This document shows, in pieces, positions 16,273 to 24,461 of a DNA stretch of 64,000 bases. The first letter of the stretch is position 1. Each line of letters begins with the position of its first letter. The position numbers were made by a program, and so were the translations under genes. The notes under the pieces were generated by a model. That model made no database searches and was not told where the DNA came from. It saw only the letters and a program-made list of their open reading frames with translations. This stretch comes from an uncultured Allosphingosinicella sp. (GTDB taxonomy: Bacteria > Pseudomonadota > Alphaproteobacteria > Sphingomonadales > Sphingomonadaceae), in assembly GCA_934539295.1 (NCBI GenBank), contig CAKTCN010000018.1, forward strand, positions 7,160 to 71,159, read 5' to 3'.

Positions 16273-16569
16273 TCAGCGCCGCAGCCTCCGAACCAACCGC
16301 TCCCACCCTGCCTCATCGGTCGGGAACGGGTCGAACGCCGTGGGCTTCTCCGCGGTTGGGCGCACCCGCTCCGGCCGCCGGCCGCACTTGGCGCATTTCA
16401 GCCGCCCGCTCAGCATGTGCATCCGCGTCTCCCACCCGTGGCAACGGAACCATCGACTAAGCCGGCTGGCATCGAACACGTGCCAGTGCCCACACCCGCA
16501 CTGAACCCGCAAGTTGCCGTCCTTCCTGACCACATCTTCCAGCGTCTCGAACTTCGTGTTGGCCGACAC
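16273..16569 (-). CDS. Zinc-ribbon-like small protein
   Basis: A 98-residue basic protein with a Cys pair CGCG (C24, C26) and a CAKC (C59, C62) that could form a zinc ribbon around SRLSRWFRCHGW. Starts at GTG 16569. Similar short Cys-pair proteins recur in sphingomonad prophages with no known function. It is the downstream partner of a 63-residue frame nine bases away, in a leftward pair. Confidence 0.55.
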   Translation of the reverse strand: MSANTKFETLEDVVRKDGNLRVQCGCGHWHVFDASRLSRWFRCHGWETRMHMLSGRLKCAKCGRRPERVRPTAEKPTAFDPFPTDEAGWERLVRRLRR

Positions 16570-16578
16570 TGATGAACG

Positions 16579-16770
16579 TCAGAGCTGAAGCTGGACTGCC
16601 CGGTCGCTCAGCGCCGCCCGTGCGCCCTGCGCTGCACCCACAGCTTGGCGGTAGTGCACCGTCTTGTAGCGCTCCGCCTCCTCGAAGCTGAACGGCGCCC
16701 AATCGTCGCTCGGATAACAGGCGTCATAGATCGCGCGCGCAGCCGCACGCAGCTGGAGGTCGTGCTCCAT
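16579..16770 (-). CDS. Small hypothetical protein
   Basis: A 63-residue helical protein, rich in Ala, Arg and aromatic residues (AIYDACYPSDDWAPFSFEEAE), with no recognised domain. It begins at ATG 16770 and ends nine bases before the zinc-ribbon-like gene, suggesting co-transcription. Coding status rests on context only. Confidence 0.45.
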   Translation of the reverse strand: MEHDLQLRAAARAIYDACYPSDDWAPFSFEEAERYKTVHYRQAVGAAQGARAALSDRAVQLQL

Positions 16771-16912
16771 GCCAAGGCTCCATCAATGTCGAATCGCCGG
16801 CAGGGCCGGTGCGCAATGAGTAGAACGGAACGGGAACAAGCGACAAGCCTGCATGTGTCGAGCGGGGGCGCATCAGGGATGAAAGGTGCGGCCACCCGGC
16901 CATGCCAAGACG

Positions 16913-17107
16913 CTAGTCGATCCCCAGAGCCCCACGCATCAATCGCCGGATCCCCTCTGGGCGGGATGGCTTCGGATCGGGCTGTTCCTGGATCCACTGA
17001 TCGAGCGGCTGTAGCAGGTCGCCAAGCAGCCGAACGCCGATCAACTCACCTTTGCCGGTGGTCTTCGGGCGTCCTCTCGATTTTGTGTTATCATCAATTG
17101 ACGGCAT
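16913..17107 (-). CDS. Small ribbon-helix-helix-type DNA-binding protein
   Basis: A 64-residue protein from ATG 17107 (the open frame runs upstream through non-coding DNA). The order RGRPKTTGKGELIGVRLLGD, then helices LLQPLDQWIQEQPDPK and PSRPEGIRRLMRGALG, is typical of ribbon-helix-helix repressors: a strand after the GRPK arm and two helices. The start region is flanked by GTGTTATC and GATAACAC (17085-17126), which would suit autoregulation. No partner toxin gene is adjacent, so it is not clearly an antitoxin. Confidence 0.65.
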   Translation of the reverse strand: MPSIDDNTKSRGRPKTTGKGELIGVRLLGDLLQPLDQWIQEQPDPKPSRPEGIRRLMRGALGID

Positions 17108-17126
17108 GAGGTATTTGGGATAACAC
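17085..17126. promoter_or_regulatory. Inverted repeat around the ribbon-helix-helix start (candidate operator)
   Basis: Perfect 8-bp arms GTGTTATC (17085-17092) and GATAACAC (17119-17126) enclose the start codon of the leftward DNA-binding gene. A second, imperfect hairpin with GCCGG/CCGGC and GGAAG/CTTCC arms follows at about 17134-17164 in the gap before the divergent gene at 17201. Binding by the adjacent protein is inferred. Confidence 0.4.
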
Positions 17127-17200
17127 GAAAGCAAGCCGGCCGGAAGCGCCAACTTCCGAACCGGCTCTATCGCCACCCTTACGGAAGAAGGGAAACGACT

Positions 17201-17470
17201 ATGAATGCTGGTAGCACAGCCACGACTCCTCGCGCCACGACCGATGATGGCGTGATGCGCGAAACTCTCCTCCAGGAAGCCGTCTCCTGCGCCATCGCGA
17301 CGCTCTACGCGATCGAAGCCGGCGACATGTTCCGAGACCTGCCGGCCGATGAGCGTGCGAAGGAACTGCACGGCCACGGGTGCTGGTTGCTTGGCATGCT
17401 GGAGGACCAGCTCACGCGTCTTCAGCAGCAGGTGGACGGGCTTTCCCGCCCGACGGCGCCGGAGGCCTGA
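17201..17470 (+). CDS. Small hypothetical helical protein
   Basis: An 89-residue acidic helical protein beginning at ATG 17201 with a good ribosome site (AGAAGGG). Residues 20-80 form two helices (METLLQEAVSCAIATLYA-like and LLGMLEDQLTRLQQQVDGL), the second with coiled-coil spacing. It is three bases upstream of the next gene, so they are one operon. No domain recognised. Confidence 0.6.
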   Translation: MNAGSTATTPRATTDDGVMRETLLQEAVSCAIATLYAIEAGDMFRDLPADERAKELHGHGCWLLGMLEDQLTRLQQQVDGLSRPTAPEA

Positions 17471-17473
17471 GCC

Positions 17474-18142
17474 ATGGACCAGCTTAATCGCAGAACCGCC
17501 ATCCTCGCGATTGGCGGAGCAACGGCGCTCGTCGGCGCGCCTTTGGCTATGGCTGCCAAGGTGCAGGCTGTTGCTGATCGCTCGGCATGGGACCGGGCGC
17601 TTGCGAGCGTGGTAGACACCCGCTCAGCATGTGCTGCCCATGAGAAAGTCTGGGCTGAGGCATGGGAGAGGTGCGAGGCCCTCCGCCCATCGCTCGACAT
17701 GATCAAGCATGACACGCTCTTCCTTCCACGCACCCGCGAGGAAGTGGCTCATTCGTTCGATGTAGAGTCAGCCTGGACGAAGGTTGTCGAGGGCGAGAGC
17801 AAGTGGTGGTGGTCGAAAGACCCCGACAAATTCAAGGCAGACAGACGAGCCGCCTTGGATTCGGTCCTGGAATACCGTCGCCTTAAGGCGGAGGCGGAGG
17901 AGGTGAGCGGTTACAACGCGGCAAGCGACAAATCGGACGAGCTTAGCGACGCAGCGGTCAGCGCTTGGAGCGATCTGATCAGGATGCCGGCACCGGACAC
18001 CGAGGCGCTCCTTTGGAAAATAGAGACCCTCTTCGGACCTGATGGGCGTGATGGTGAGGGATTTGGCGATGCCTGGTCCGGCGAGGTCCTTGACGCCGTG
18101 ATGTTAGATGCACGCCGGCTTCTCTCAGCACGGAGGGCTTGA
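17474..18142 (+). CDS. Hypothetical protein with Tat-like N-terminus
   Basis: A 222-residue protein. The start QLNRRTAILAIGGATALVGA looks like a twin-arginine export signal (NRRT plus a mild hydrophobic stretch and an AxA site near residue 27). The mature part is helical, Trp-rich (VEGESKWWWSKDP) and charged. Such proteins are frequent in sphingomonad prophage cargo without known function; because cytoplasmic homologues exist with the same N-terminus, export is not certain. It sits in the middle of a five-gene rightward operon (17201-19320). Confidence 0.6.
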   Translation: MDQLNRRTAILAIGGATALVGAPLAMAAKVQAVADRSAWDRALASVVDTRSACAAHEKVWAEAWERCEALRPSLDMIKHDTLFLPRTREEVAHSFDVESAWTKVVEGESKWWWSKDPDKFKADRRAALDSVLEYRRLKAEAEEVSGYNAASDKSDELSDAAVSAWSDLIRMPAPDTEALLWKIETLFGPDGRDGEGFGDAWSGEVLDAVMLDARRLLSARRA

Positions 18143-18144
18143 TC

Positions 18145-18819
18145 ATGGGCAACCACCAGATGCTCGCAGCTATGATCCCCGGTTCTTCTGCCGCCGCCAC
18201 GAACAGCGGTGCGATCCAAACGCGAAGGCGGCTGGACAAGGCAATTGCTCTTCACGATCGCGCCGAGGCCGAGTGCGAGCGCTTTGACCGGGAGGAGGAA
18301 ACCCCTGCCCGCAACGCCTTTGTCGCCGCCCTCGAAGCGTGCTCGAACGAGGCGCCTCCGCCTCACGAAGAGAGCGCCACTACCTTCGTGAACGTGTTCG
18401 GTGACACCGTTCGGCTCTCCACGGATGGGATTGGCTCGGGCGCCGTCGCGCGAAAGGTGGTCAACGATCCGACGTGGGCCGACATGGGTGACGAGGCGTG
18501 GCGGCAGGCTCACCGCGAGATTGTCGCTGCGCACCATCGACGTGATGCCATCCTTGCTGAGCAAGCCGCGCGCCGTGCTGCGTTCGAGAAGGAGACGCGC
18601 GCGGCGTTTCGTCTCGACGCGATCGTAGCGCGCTCGAACAGCCTCTCTAATCGGCGACACCGGCTGTTGCGGGCTGCGTTGACCATACCGGCCGCAAGCC
18701 TCGCCGATATCTTAACGAAGCTGGACTTCATCGACCGCACGATCGGCAGTGACGAGGTTGATGGCGATGTGTTCGCCTTCATCAGCTCCGACATTCGCAT
18801 CCTTGCGGGAGAGGCATGA
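18145..18819 (+). CDS. Hypothetical coiled-coil protein
   Basis: A 224-residue protein, mostly helical with two charged helical runs (LDKAIALHDRAEAECERFDR and a basic one around residues 130-165, AEQAARRAAFEKETRAAF). I chose ATG 18145 over TTG 18139, which overlaps the upstream stop. Its stop overlaps the next start as ATGA. No domain is recognised; the N-terminal region resembles other prophage cargo proteins in length and composition. Confidence 0.55.
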   Translation: MGNHQMLAAMIPGSSAAATNSGAIQTRRRLDKAIALHDRAEAECERFDREEETPARNAFVAALEACSNEAPPPHEESATTFVNVFGDTVRLSTDGIGSGAVARKVVNDPTWADMGDEAWRQAHREIVAAHHRRDAILAEQAARRAAFEKETRAAFRLDAIVARSNSLSNRRHRLLRAALTIPAASLADILTKLDFIDRTIGSDEVDGDVFAFISSDIRILAGEA

Positions 18820-19043
18820 TGGGCAGCCGTCACTTCGACCCACGCCGCTGGCTGAGCACCTTCACCGCAATTGGCGGCGGGTATGCACTCATGGCGGATC
18901 GGCGCCTCACCCTCTTGGTAGACCGCTGCGAGGGCGAGGAACTGACCAGCGTCATGGCCCAGATCGTCGGGCACGAGGACCGTCAGGAGGCGATCAAGAC
19001 AGCAATCGAGCAACGGCAGATCGGTGAGGTGCAGCATGGTTGA
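18816..19043 (+). CDS. Small hypothetical protein
   Basis: A 75-residue protein (HFDPRRWLSTFTAIGGGYAL at the start) overlapping the upstream gene as ATGA and the next gene by 8 bp. The Trp-Leu and Gly-Gly-Gly-Tyr pattern recurs in short phage proteins of alphaproteobacteria. Coupled overlaps on both sides support translation. Confidence 0.6.
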   Translation: MMGSRHFDPRRWLSTFTAIGGGYALMADRRLTLLVDRCEGEELTSVMAQIVGHEDRQEAIKTAIEQRQIGEVQHG

Positions 19044-19320
19044 GTCTGCATCCCAGCAGCTGGACCAGCTTTTAGCGGCCATCCCTTCCCTGCCCCGTCC
19101 TGTGCTCTCCCGCCTCACCACTCGGCTGATCGACCACATGGACGCGATCGATGGCGACGCTGATCTGGAACTCAACGGTGACGAGTTCGACGGCTCGCTT
19201 GGTGAGGACGACTTTCACGAACAGTCCGCGGACTGGCTCGGCTACCCCGGCTGCCCGTTGAGTGACCCAGGCGAGCCCGAATACGTGGACCGCCCAAGGA
19301 TCAGCTCCTTTGGTGTTTGA
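19036..19320 (+). CDS. Small acidic conserved protein
   Basis: A 94-residue protein from ATG 19036. A helical N-terminus PRPVLSRLTTRLIDHMDAID is followed by a highly acidic half (DGDADLELNGDEFDGSLGEDD) ending near DWLGYPGC. Similar proteins with the PRPVLxRL...RLIDxLDxxDGDxDLE pattern are common in sphingomonads and unstudied. It ends the five-gene operon. Confidence 0.6.
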   Translation: MVESASQQLDQLLAAIPSLPRPVLSRLTTRLIDHMDAIDGDADLELNGDEFDGSLGEDDFHEQSADWLGYPGCPLSDPGEPEYVDRPRISSFGV

Positions 19321-19347
19321 ACGGCGGCCTTTCGCTCGGCGGCTGAG

Positions 19348-19935
19348 GTGGCAATCCTGACCCAACATGCGCTGCCTTGCGCGGATCCTGACGCGCCTCG
19401 GTCTTCGGATCGGGGCGCTATCTTGCGTGGGCCTAAGCAGCACCAGTTCGAGGAAAGCCTGGCACTCTCTGAACGCTATGCCGACGCGGACTGGTGGATG
19501 CCTGTCTACCGCAAGGCCTTCCCACGTCTCCAGTCGGCGATCTCCGTACGCGACGATGGGTGGGCGCAACGTGGCGGTGTCGATCGCGTTCTCACCCTCG
19601 CTTGCGGCCGGACCTACACTGTGGACGAGAAAATCAGGACCGCAGACTGGCCTGACATCCTGCTGGAGCAATGGAGCGACGAGGCTCGGCGCAAGCCCGG
19701 CTGGGTTCAGAAGCCGCTAGCCTGCGACTTTATCGCCTATGCCTATGCGCCGTCCGGCATGTGCTTCCTGCTGCCTGTCGTTCCCCTACAGCGCGCTTGG
19801 CGCCAGCATGGACGGGAGTGGATCAAGCGGTACGGCACGAGGAAGGCGCACAACCCAGGCTATGTGAGCGTCAGCGTGCCGGTACCGCGGTCGGTGATGG
19901 TCAGTGCGATCGCGGAAGCGATGATACTGGGCTAG
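19348..19935 (+). CDS. PD-(D/E)XK nuclease-like protein
   Basis: A 195-residue protein starting at GTG 19348. Residues 76-112 read VDRVLTLACGRTYTVDEKIR then DILLEQWSD: an Asp at 79, the Asp-Glu-x-Lys-like DEK (D93, E94, K95) on a strand, and a Glu at 107 on the following strand, a plausible PD-(D/E)XK restriction-endonuclease core. The later CDFIAYAYAPSGMCFLLPV fits the closing strands of that fold. Such single-domain proteins occur in phages and mobile elements. Nuclease activity is inferred from the motif order only. Confidence 0.55.
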   Translation: MAILTQHALPCADPDAPRSSDRGAILRGPKQHQFEESLALSERYADADWWMPVYRKAFPRLQSAISVRDDGWAQRGGVDRVLTLACGRTYTVDEKIRTADWPDILLEQWSDEARRKPGWVQKPLACDFIAYAYAPSGMCFLLPVVPLQRAWRQHGREWIKRYGTRKAHNPGYVSVSVPVPRSVMVSAIAEAMILG

Positions 19936-20030
19936 CCCGCGAAGGGGCAAGGCACCAACCCTTTTCAACGCGTGAGCAGAAGCAGACGGGCAGATTCGAC
20001 TTCATCTGCGTCACAGACTTATATCGGGCC

Positions 20031-20858
20031 ATGCGCCCTACTCTCACCGTCTACATCGACGAAGCCGGGGATCCGGGGGTACGTGACGGATTACGCTACT
20101 CGAGCAGCCGGCACGAATGGCTCTGTCTGAGTGCCGTGGTGGTCCGTTCGATGCGGTCACCTGACTTGCCGGTGTGGGTGAGGGAGATGCGTGACGCAGC
20201 CAAATCAACCCAAGCAGGCTCGCTTCATTATCACCGCATCCTCACGGGCAGGCGTTCTGATGTATGTCAGACGCTGGCATCCAAGCCTTGCCGAGCCTTC
20301 GTCCTGGCCACTCACAAGTCGAACATGCGCGAATACGTGAATGATCGCATCGGCGCGATGATATCCGGGGGCAAGTTCTACAACTGGTGCCTCCGCCTCC
20401 TTCTCGAGCGAGTCACGGCCTGGGCAGAAGAATGGCAGAAGCGCGAACTCGACACGGTCGAAGCTCTGGAAGTGGTATTCGCCCAGCGCGGCCACGATTA
20501 TGAGCACTTCTTCTCGTATATCGACCTGCTCAAGATGCAGAAGCAGGCTGACAAGCTCTTCCTGAAAGGGCCCGGCCTTGCTCCCGCGCTTCTCGACCGC
20601 TCACGCTGGTCTGTCATCCCTGCAGCCGATCTGGCTGGTCTCCAATTAGCCGACACTGTGGCGAGCGCTTTCTACCAGGCTGCAAATGTCGCGTCGCCGA
20701 CCTGGGATGTCACGCCGGCTCAAAGGTTGAAGCCGATCATCATGGATAAGAATGGCTGCGCAGCGAACGTAGGTGTTACGGTGTTCCCGCTTCCTCACCA
20801 AGCCACGCTACCTGAAGAAGCTCGGCCGATTTTCCGAACGTTCGGCTACGAGTTTTAG
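20031..20858 (+). CDS. DUF3800 protein
   Basis: A 275-residue protein of the DUF3800 family, an RNase-H-like fold common in mobile elements and defence loci. The N-terminal signature TLTVYIDEAGDPG holds the conserved acidic pair D10 and E11; a second acidic site is in PAADLAGLQLADTVASAFYQ near the C-terminus, and a middle helix carries FYNWCLRLLLERV. The ATG at 20031 is preferred; the frame is open upstream through the preceding gene's shadow. Enzymatic role unproven in the family. Confidence 0.8.
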   Translation: MRPTLTVYIDEAGDPGVRDGLRYSSSRHEWLCLSAVVVRSMRSPDLPVWVREMRDAAKSTQAGSLHYHRILTGRRSDVCQTLASKPCRAFVLATHKSNMREYVNDRIGAMISGGKFYNWCLRLLLERVTAWAEEWQKRELDTVEALEVVFAQRGHDYEHFFSYIDLLKMQKQADKLFLKGPGLAPALLDRSRWSVIPAADLAGLQLADTVASAFYQAANVASPTWDVTPAQRLKPIIMDKNGCAANVGVTVFPLPHQATLPEEARPIFRTFGYEF

Positions 20859-21080
20859 GTTGGCGGGCCCCGGCCTCCGTTACGCCAGATCCGGCTGGTA
20901 GGTCGCCACTGCAAGGACGGCCGTCCGGCTGGTTCTCCTGCCCCACTTGGGAGGCAGGCTAAGAGGTTGTTCCGGCGTATCCCGCCGACGGCAGAATCTC
21001 AAAAAAGTCAGGTGGAATCAATCCCTTGCTAAGTGCTTGAACCGACTCGACTTTAGCCAGAAAGGCCGAATGTGATAGCC

Positions 21081-22172
21081 TCAATTGCGCTGGCGAGCAT
21101 CCTGGTAGGCCAGCATCGTCGCGAGCCAAGCATCGTCCTGCATCGCCTTCTCTCGCGCTGCATCCACCCTGTCGGCCAGCTCCAGAGCATCCCGGACCAT
21201 CGGACTACGACGCCCTGCTGGGATCGAGCGGACCCTCCTCCTTAGCAGCAACGAAGCCTCAACACCCCGCCGCAGCGCCTCCATCCGCTTGATCGCCCGT
21301 TCCTTCAGCGCCTCAGCCTCGGCAGCCTTCTCCATCATCTCGCGCCGGCCGGAAGCCAGCCGCTCGGCCTCAGCGTGGAGCCTTGCCCATTCGGCATCAA
21401 TCTCCCGTCGCTGCTGACTGACCGCCTCCAGTTCGACAGCGACCTTGGTGCGCTCCGCTGCCAGCCGCTCAGTCTCGGTCTGCACGCCGGCGCGATCAAG
21501 GGCGAGACCATTGCGCTCTGCCAGCATGCGCTGACGCGCCTCCTCAAGCATTGCCTCATGCTCTCGGTTGCTGATGTTCCTCTCGCGCGAGCGCTCCTTG
21601 CCGCGCTCCAGGCCCATAGGGCCGAAGTAGGACGCAAAGCGGGTCTGCTCACGCGACATGTCGCCGCGGCCGCCGATTACGCGCTTGGCTGACAGGCGGT
21701 AGATAGGCGCCTTGTCCTTCCGGCGATTATCCGGCTCATGGATTAGTGGCACCACGACTATATGCAGGTGCGGCGTGCGCTCATCCTCGTGCAAGGCGAC
21801 AGAGACAATCTGCCCTTCGATCCTGAAGCGGTCAGCGAACGCCTTGATGGTGAAGGCAATGAAGGCGCACAACTTCGCCTGACGGGATTCTTTGTCGAGT
21901 CCGTCGAACACCTCGCGGGAAGTCGAGGCCACGAACTCGATGGCCAGCACTTCACCAAGCTGTGGCGTCACGCCGTATCGAGCAAGAACCTCGCGGATGG
22001 TGCCGGCTACATCTCGATCTCCAAGGAGCAGCCTAGGCTTCGGCGCTTCCTTGTCGACGTGCTTGCACTCCATCTCCCGAGTGTTGTGCCGGCGAACATG
22101 GTAGACGTGACCCCATGTCTTGATGCGCTTGAACCGCAATGTGATGAACCGCTTAGATGCCTCCTGAGCCAT
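21081..22172 (-). CDS. Pre/Mob-type relaxase (plasmid recombination enzyme)
   Basis: A 363-residue MobV-like relaxase. The three-His metal site is in ALHEDERTPHLHIVVVPL (H128, E129, D130, E131, H135, H137), and an N-terminal HVRRHNTRE (near 25-33) matches motif I. A long charged coiled coil (about 190-320) and a basic C-terminus follow. Such enzymes nick an oriT and lead mobilisation of small plasmids or elements by a helper conjugation system. The start has GGGAGAG upstream. The 138-bp gap upstream of it holds a weak inverted repeat at 22255-22274 that could belong to the oriT. Confidence 0.85.
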   Translation of the reverse strand: MAQEASKRFITLRFKRIKTWGHVYHVRRHNTREMECKHVDKEAPKPRLLLGDRDVAGTIREVLARYGVTPQLGEVLAIEFVASTSREVFDGLDKESRQAKLCAFIAFTIKAFADRFRIEGQIVSVALHEDERTPHLHIVVVPLIHEPDNRRKDKAPIYRLSAKRVIGGRGDMSREQTRFASYFGPMGLERGKERSRERNISNREHEAMLEEARQRMLAERNGLALDRAGVQTETERLAAERTKVAVELEAVSQQRREIDAEWARLHAEAERLASGRREMMEKAAEAEALKERAIKRMEALRRGVEASLLLRRRVRSIPAGRRSPMVRDALELADRVDAAREKAMQDDAWLATMLAYQDARQRN

Positions 22173-22310
22173 GCCGATCTCTCCCTCGGCAATATTGTCT
22201 CAAAGTGCCCGTCTCCGATGCAAGACCCCCCTCGAAATAAAGGTGCGTCAGTAACGGTCTCACATACTAGACCGATACCGATGAACTCCGGGAGCTAAGC
22301 CAATCGCTAC

Positions 22311-22838
22311 TTAGCCTCTAGTGAGTGCGAATGTCCCGAGCAGGGGCACGTATCGCCAAAGCCGCAGACGGGTCATCGGTTTGAACTTGGCGTAAAAGGC
22401 CGCGTCAACCGCGAGCAGGAGATCCTCCAGCGCCCCGATAAGGTCGGTGACCCTTTCAACATCGTCCGGAGAGTGCTTGCGGCCAGCCTTCTCGAAGTCT
22501 CCGCCGGTCGCGGCCTTGCGGACCTCACCCATCAATGTGGCGCCTTCGAAATGAAGCCCTGCAGCGGTGAGGGCGGTCACTTGTCGCGAAAGCCTTTTCA
22601 CCTCGGCCTTGAGGCTAACTGCTGCGCCTGCCGCGGTCTTCGGCGTTGAATTGAGCCAATACTCTGTCGCGCCCACCCGCACAACGCCAGCCACCTCATG
22701 AAGGTCGCCGATATGCTCTCTCACTTCCTTCCGATAGTCACGCCGATCGGCTTGGCGAGCGACTATGAACCACCCCAGCACCGTCAGAGCGGCGGGTAGC
22801 ACAAAGGAATATTGGAGGTAGCCTGACGAAGAAGCCAC
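22311..22838 (-). CDS. Single-pass membrane protein of the ATPase-STAS operon
   Basis: A 175-residue protein from GTG 22838. Residues 8-27 (LQYSFVLPAALTVLGWFIVA) form one membrane helix, followed by a helical, charged cytoplasmic domain with no recognised family. It starts eight bases after the STAS-like gene and is the last of three genes with the same orientation. It may anchor the ATPase-STAS pair to the membrane; this is inferred from position. Confidence 0.6.
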   Translation of the reverse strand: MASSSGYLQYSFVLPAALTVLGWFIVARQADRRDYRKEVREHIGDLHEVAGVVRVGATEYWLNSTPKTAAGAAVSLKAEVKRLSRQVTALTAAGLHFEGATLMGEVRKAATGGDFEKAGRKHSPDDVERVTDLIGALEDLLLAVDAAFYAKFKPMTRLRLWRYVPLLGTFALTRG

Positions 22839-22846
22839 CTTGCTAC

Positions 22847-23146
22847 TTAACTCCAGTAGCTACGAATTTCTGCAACTAGGGACGCGTCCTTGGTTCGAAA
22901 CGATATCCGACGCAGCAAATCCTCGGCCGCAAATCCTGCTCGAAGGAGGCCACCGAACGCTTCTTCCAGAAAGGACGATCCATAACCGCGCGTACCGTCC
23001 AACTCTAGGGTGACGCTGCCGGCGTTCAGCGCAGGAACCAGGAACTGATTTCTGAAGCGTTCGCCCGAGTTTGGACCGTCGCTGACGAAACGACCTGCAG
23101 GCGCGCGAGAAAAGTCCCTTGAGACGTTGATCACGTTACCTTCCAT
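22847..23146 (-). CDS. STAS-like DUF4325 protein
   Basis: A 99-residue protein from ATG 23146, overlapping the ATPase gene by 11 bp. The DUF4325/STAS-like signature is clear: INVSRDFSRAPAGRF, then FRNQFLVPAL, then SVTLELDGTRGYGSSFLEEA with the conserved Gly-Ser-Ser-Phe and a helix with AFGGLLRAGF. STAS-like domains of this kind are small anti-anti-sigma-fold modules that pair with GHKL ATPases, as here. It probably forms a switch with its upstream neighbour. Confidence 0.8.
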   Translation of the reverse strand: MEGNVINVSRDFSRAPAGRFVSDGPNSGERFRNQFLVPALNAGSVTLELDGTRGYGSSFLEEAFGGLLRAGFAAEDLLRRISFRTKDASLVAEIRSYWS

Positions 23147-24233
23147 CCTGTTCACCAGCCTGACCGACCGGGACACGCCACCAAACCAACGTGCCTAGCA
23201 ATCGATCCGAAAATTCCGTCGTCTGCATGCCCTCATCGGGCGTGGAAATAACATATGCTCTGTCGCTGTAAATTCCAACGACCCCGTCGTCTGACTCGTG
23301 CGTGGCGTTCCAAACCTGGGGCAGGCCTTTTCCCCGGTGCTCCTCATCGGTACTCGTCTCGCCGAGGATGAGAGCGGTCTTGATCGCGGCGACGTCAGGT
23401 GGGTCGCCAGAGAAGATCTGCCGTACCTTTCCGAGGAAGCGCCGATCCCACGCCAGCGGAAGCGAGCGGGGTATTCCGATGCCGAGATCGCAGACAAGGA
23501 CCTCCAATGTCCCTTGCGTTTCGCGAGTGAACATCCACCACCGGCGCTCCTTGAAAGCTCCGCAGCCATCCGGGCGGGCACCACGATAGGCGTGATGCAG
23601 GCTATTAATGATCGCCTCCGAGAGCCCGATCTGCATGCCTGTCATCAATGCCGGAGCAATCCTGCCCTCGTGCTCCTCAAGCACGTTCCCTGGCTTATCG
23701 TCGATGCGAGTTCCGGTAGCATATCGCCAGTGCCGCACCGACTCGTCGAACTCGGACGCAACATGCTCTGGCGGTGGCTTCTGTCCAATTCTTTCCAACA
23801 GGCCAATTTGGTCCAGCACTTGCCCAACGATCTTGCCAGTCTCGCTTGATCGATCGGGCAACCGGCATCGCACCACTTGTTCGGAGCTTCCCATTCGAAT
23901 TGCGCGGTCAATCTCGGCGATGACCACAAGCATCCCCGGCGCGTCGATGATCGCTGTTCTCGTGAAGTCCAAGATCAAGTCCTGGCCGTCGTGGAGGAAG
24001 GCTTGCCTGATACGAGTGCAAAACATCAGCGTCGCTCGTCGATAATCAGAGCGCCACAGGGAGATGCGTGGCGGCGCAAACAAGCGCACAAATTCGACGG
24101 GCTTCCGTGCCCGGGCAGCTTTCCAGACCCGCTTCCCGTCACGCCTGTGATGAAGCTTTTCGCGTTGCCTCACCTTTCGCTGAAAGCGCTTGCGGACCAC
24201 CTTAGGTGGTAGAATCGTCAAACCCAACTGCAA
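23136..24233 (-). CDS. GHKL (HATPase) protein with N-terminal STAS-like part
   Basis: A 365-residue cytoplasmic protein. Residues 85-110 (DLILDFTRTAIIDAPGMLVV) look like a STAS-type strand-helix unit. A GHKL ATPase follows with an N-box (E206, N210, LSEAIINSLHHAY), a G1 box DLGIGIP (D249 onward) and a G2 box RGKG (300-303). There is no DHp dimerisation helix or phospho-acceptor His, so it is not a classical histidine kinase; it resembles anti-sigma-factor-type or MORC-like GHKL proteins. It heads a three-gene operon with the STAS-like and membrane genes. The annotated TTG start is uncertain: GGGGGAG lies just upstream and a TTG 6 or 12 bases later fits better. Confidence 0.8.
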   Translation of the reverse strand: MQLGLTILPPKVVRKRFQRKVRQREKLHHRRDGKRVWKAARARKPVEFVRLFAPPRISLWRSDYRRATLMFCTRIRQAFLHDGQDLILDFTRTAIIDAPGMLVVIAEIDRAIRMGSSEQVVRCRLPDRSSETGKIVGQVLDQIGLLERIGQKPPPEHVASEFDESVRHWRYATGTRIDDKPGNVLEEHEGRIAPALMTGMQIGLSEAIINSLHHAYRGARPDGCGAFKERRWWMFTRETQGTLEVLVCDLGIGIPRSLPLAWDRRFLGKVRQIFSGDPPDVAAIKTALILGETSTDEEHRGKGLPQVWNATHESDDGVVGIYSDRAYVISTPDEGMQTTEFSDRLLGTLVWWRVPVGQAGEQDGR

Positions 24234-24330
24234 CTCCCCCTGCGAGATAGCTCACAGGAAACAAACTTCATTGCAACGTGAGAGCGACCAAACCTCCACG
24301 CGGTGCTTACCCGGTGATTGCTAGACACGA

Positions 24331-24360
24331 AAAAGCCGGATCATCGCTGACCCGGCTTTC
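24331..24360 (-). terminator. Terminator after tRNA-Arg
   Basis: Arms AAAGCCGG (24332-24339) and CCGGCTTT (24352-24359) pair around a 12-base loop; on the leftward strand the stem is followed by a run of T. It lies 25 bases past the tRNA 3' end and terminates that gene. Confidence 0.75.
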
Positions 24361-24384
24361 GCCTGCTATGAAGCAGAAATTCGA

Positions 24385-24461
24385 TGGCGCGCCCGGAACG
24401 ATTCGAACGTCCGACCCTCAGATTCGTAGTCTGATGCTCTATCCAGCTGAGCTACGGGCGC
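24385..24461 (-). tRNA. tRNA-Arg (ACG)
   Basis: Cloverleaf read on the minus strand: acceptor GCGCCCG/CGGGCGC, D-arm with AGCTCAGCTGGATAGAGC, anticodon arm CAGACTACGAATCTG with anticodon ACG, T-arm with GTTCGAATC, discriminator G and encoded CCA. The A34 would be deaminated to inosine to read CGU/CGC/CGA. Confidence 0.95.

Noticed and set aside
22255..22274. oriT for the Pre/Mob gene at 21081-22172
   Set aside because: Only a 6-bp inverted repeat with an 8-base loop; too weak to list as a feature.
24385..24461. tRNA-Arg as right attachment site of the left element
   Set aside because: No second copy of its 3' end was found in 1-24 kb, and a normal tRNA terminator follows; the left end is outside the window, so it cannot be tested here.
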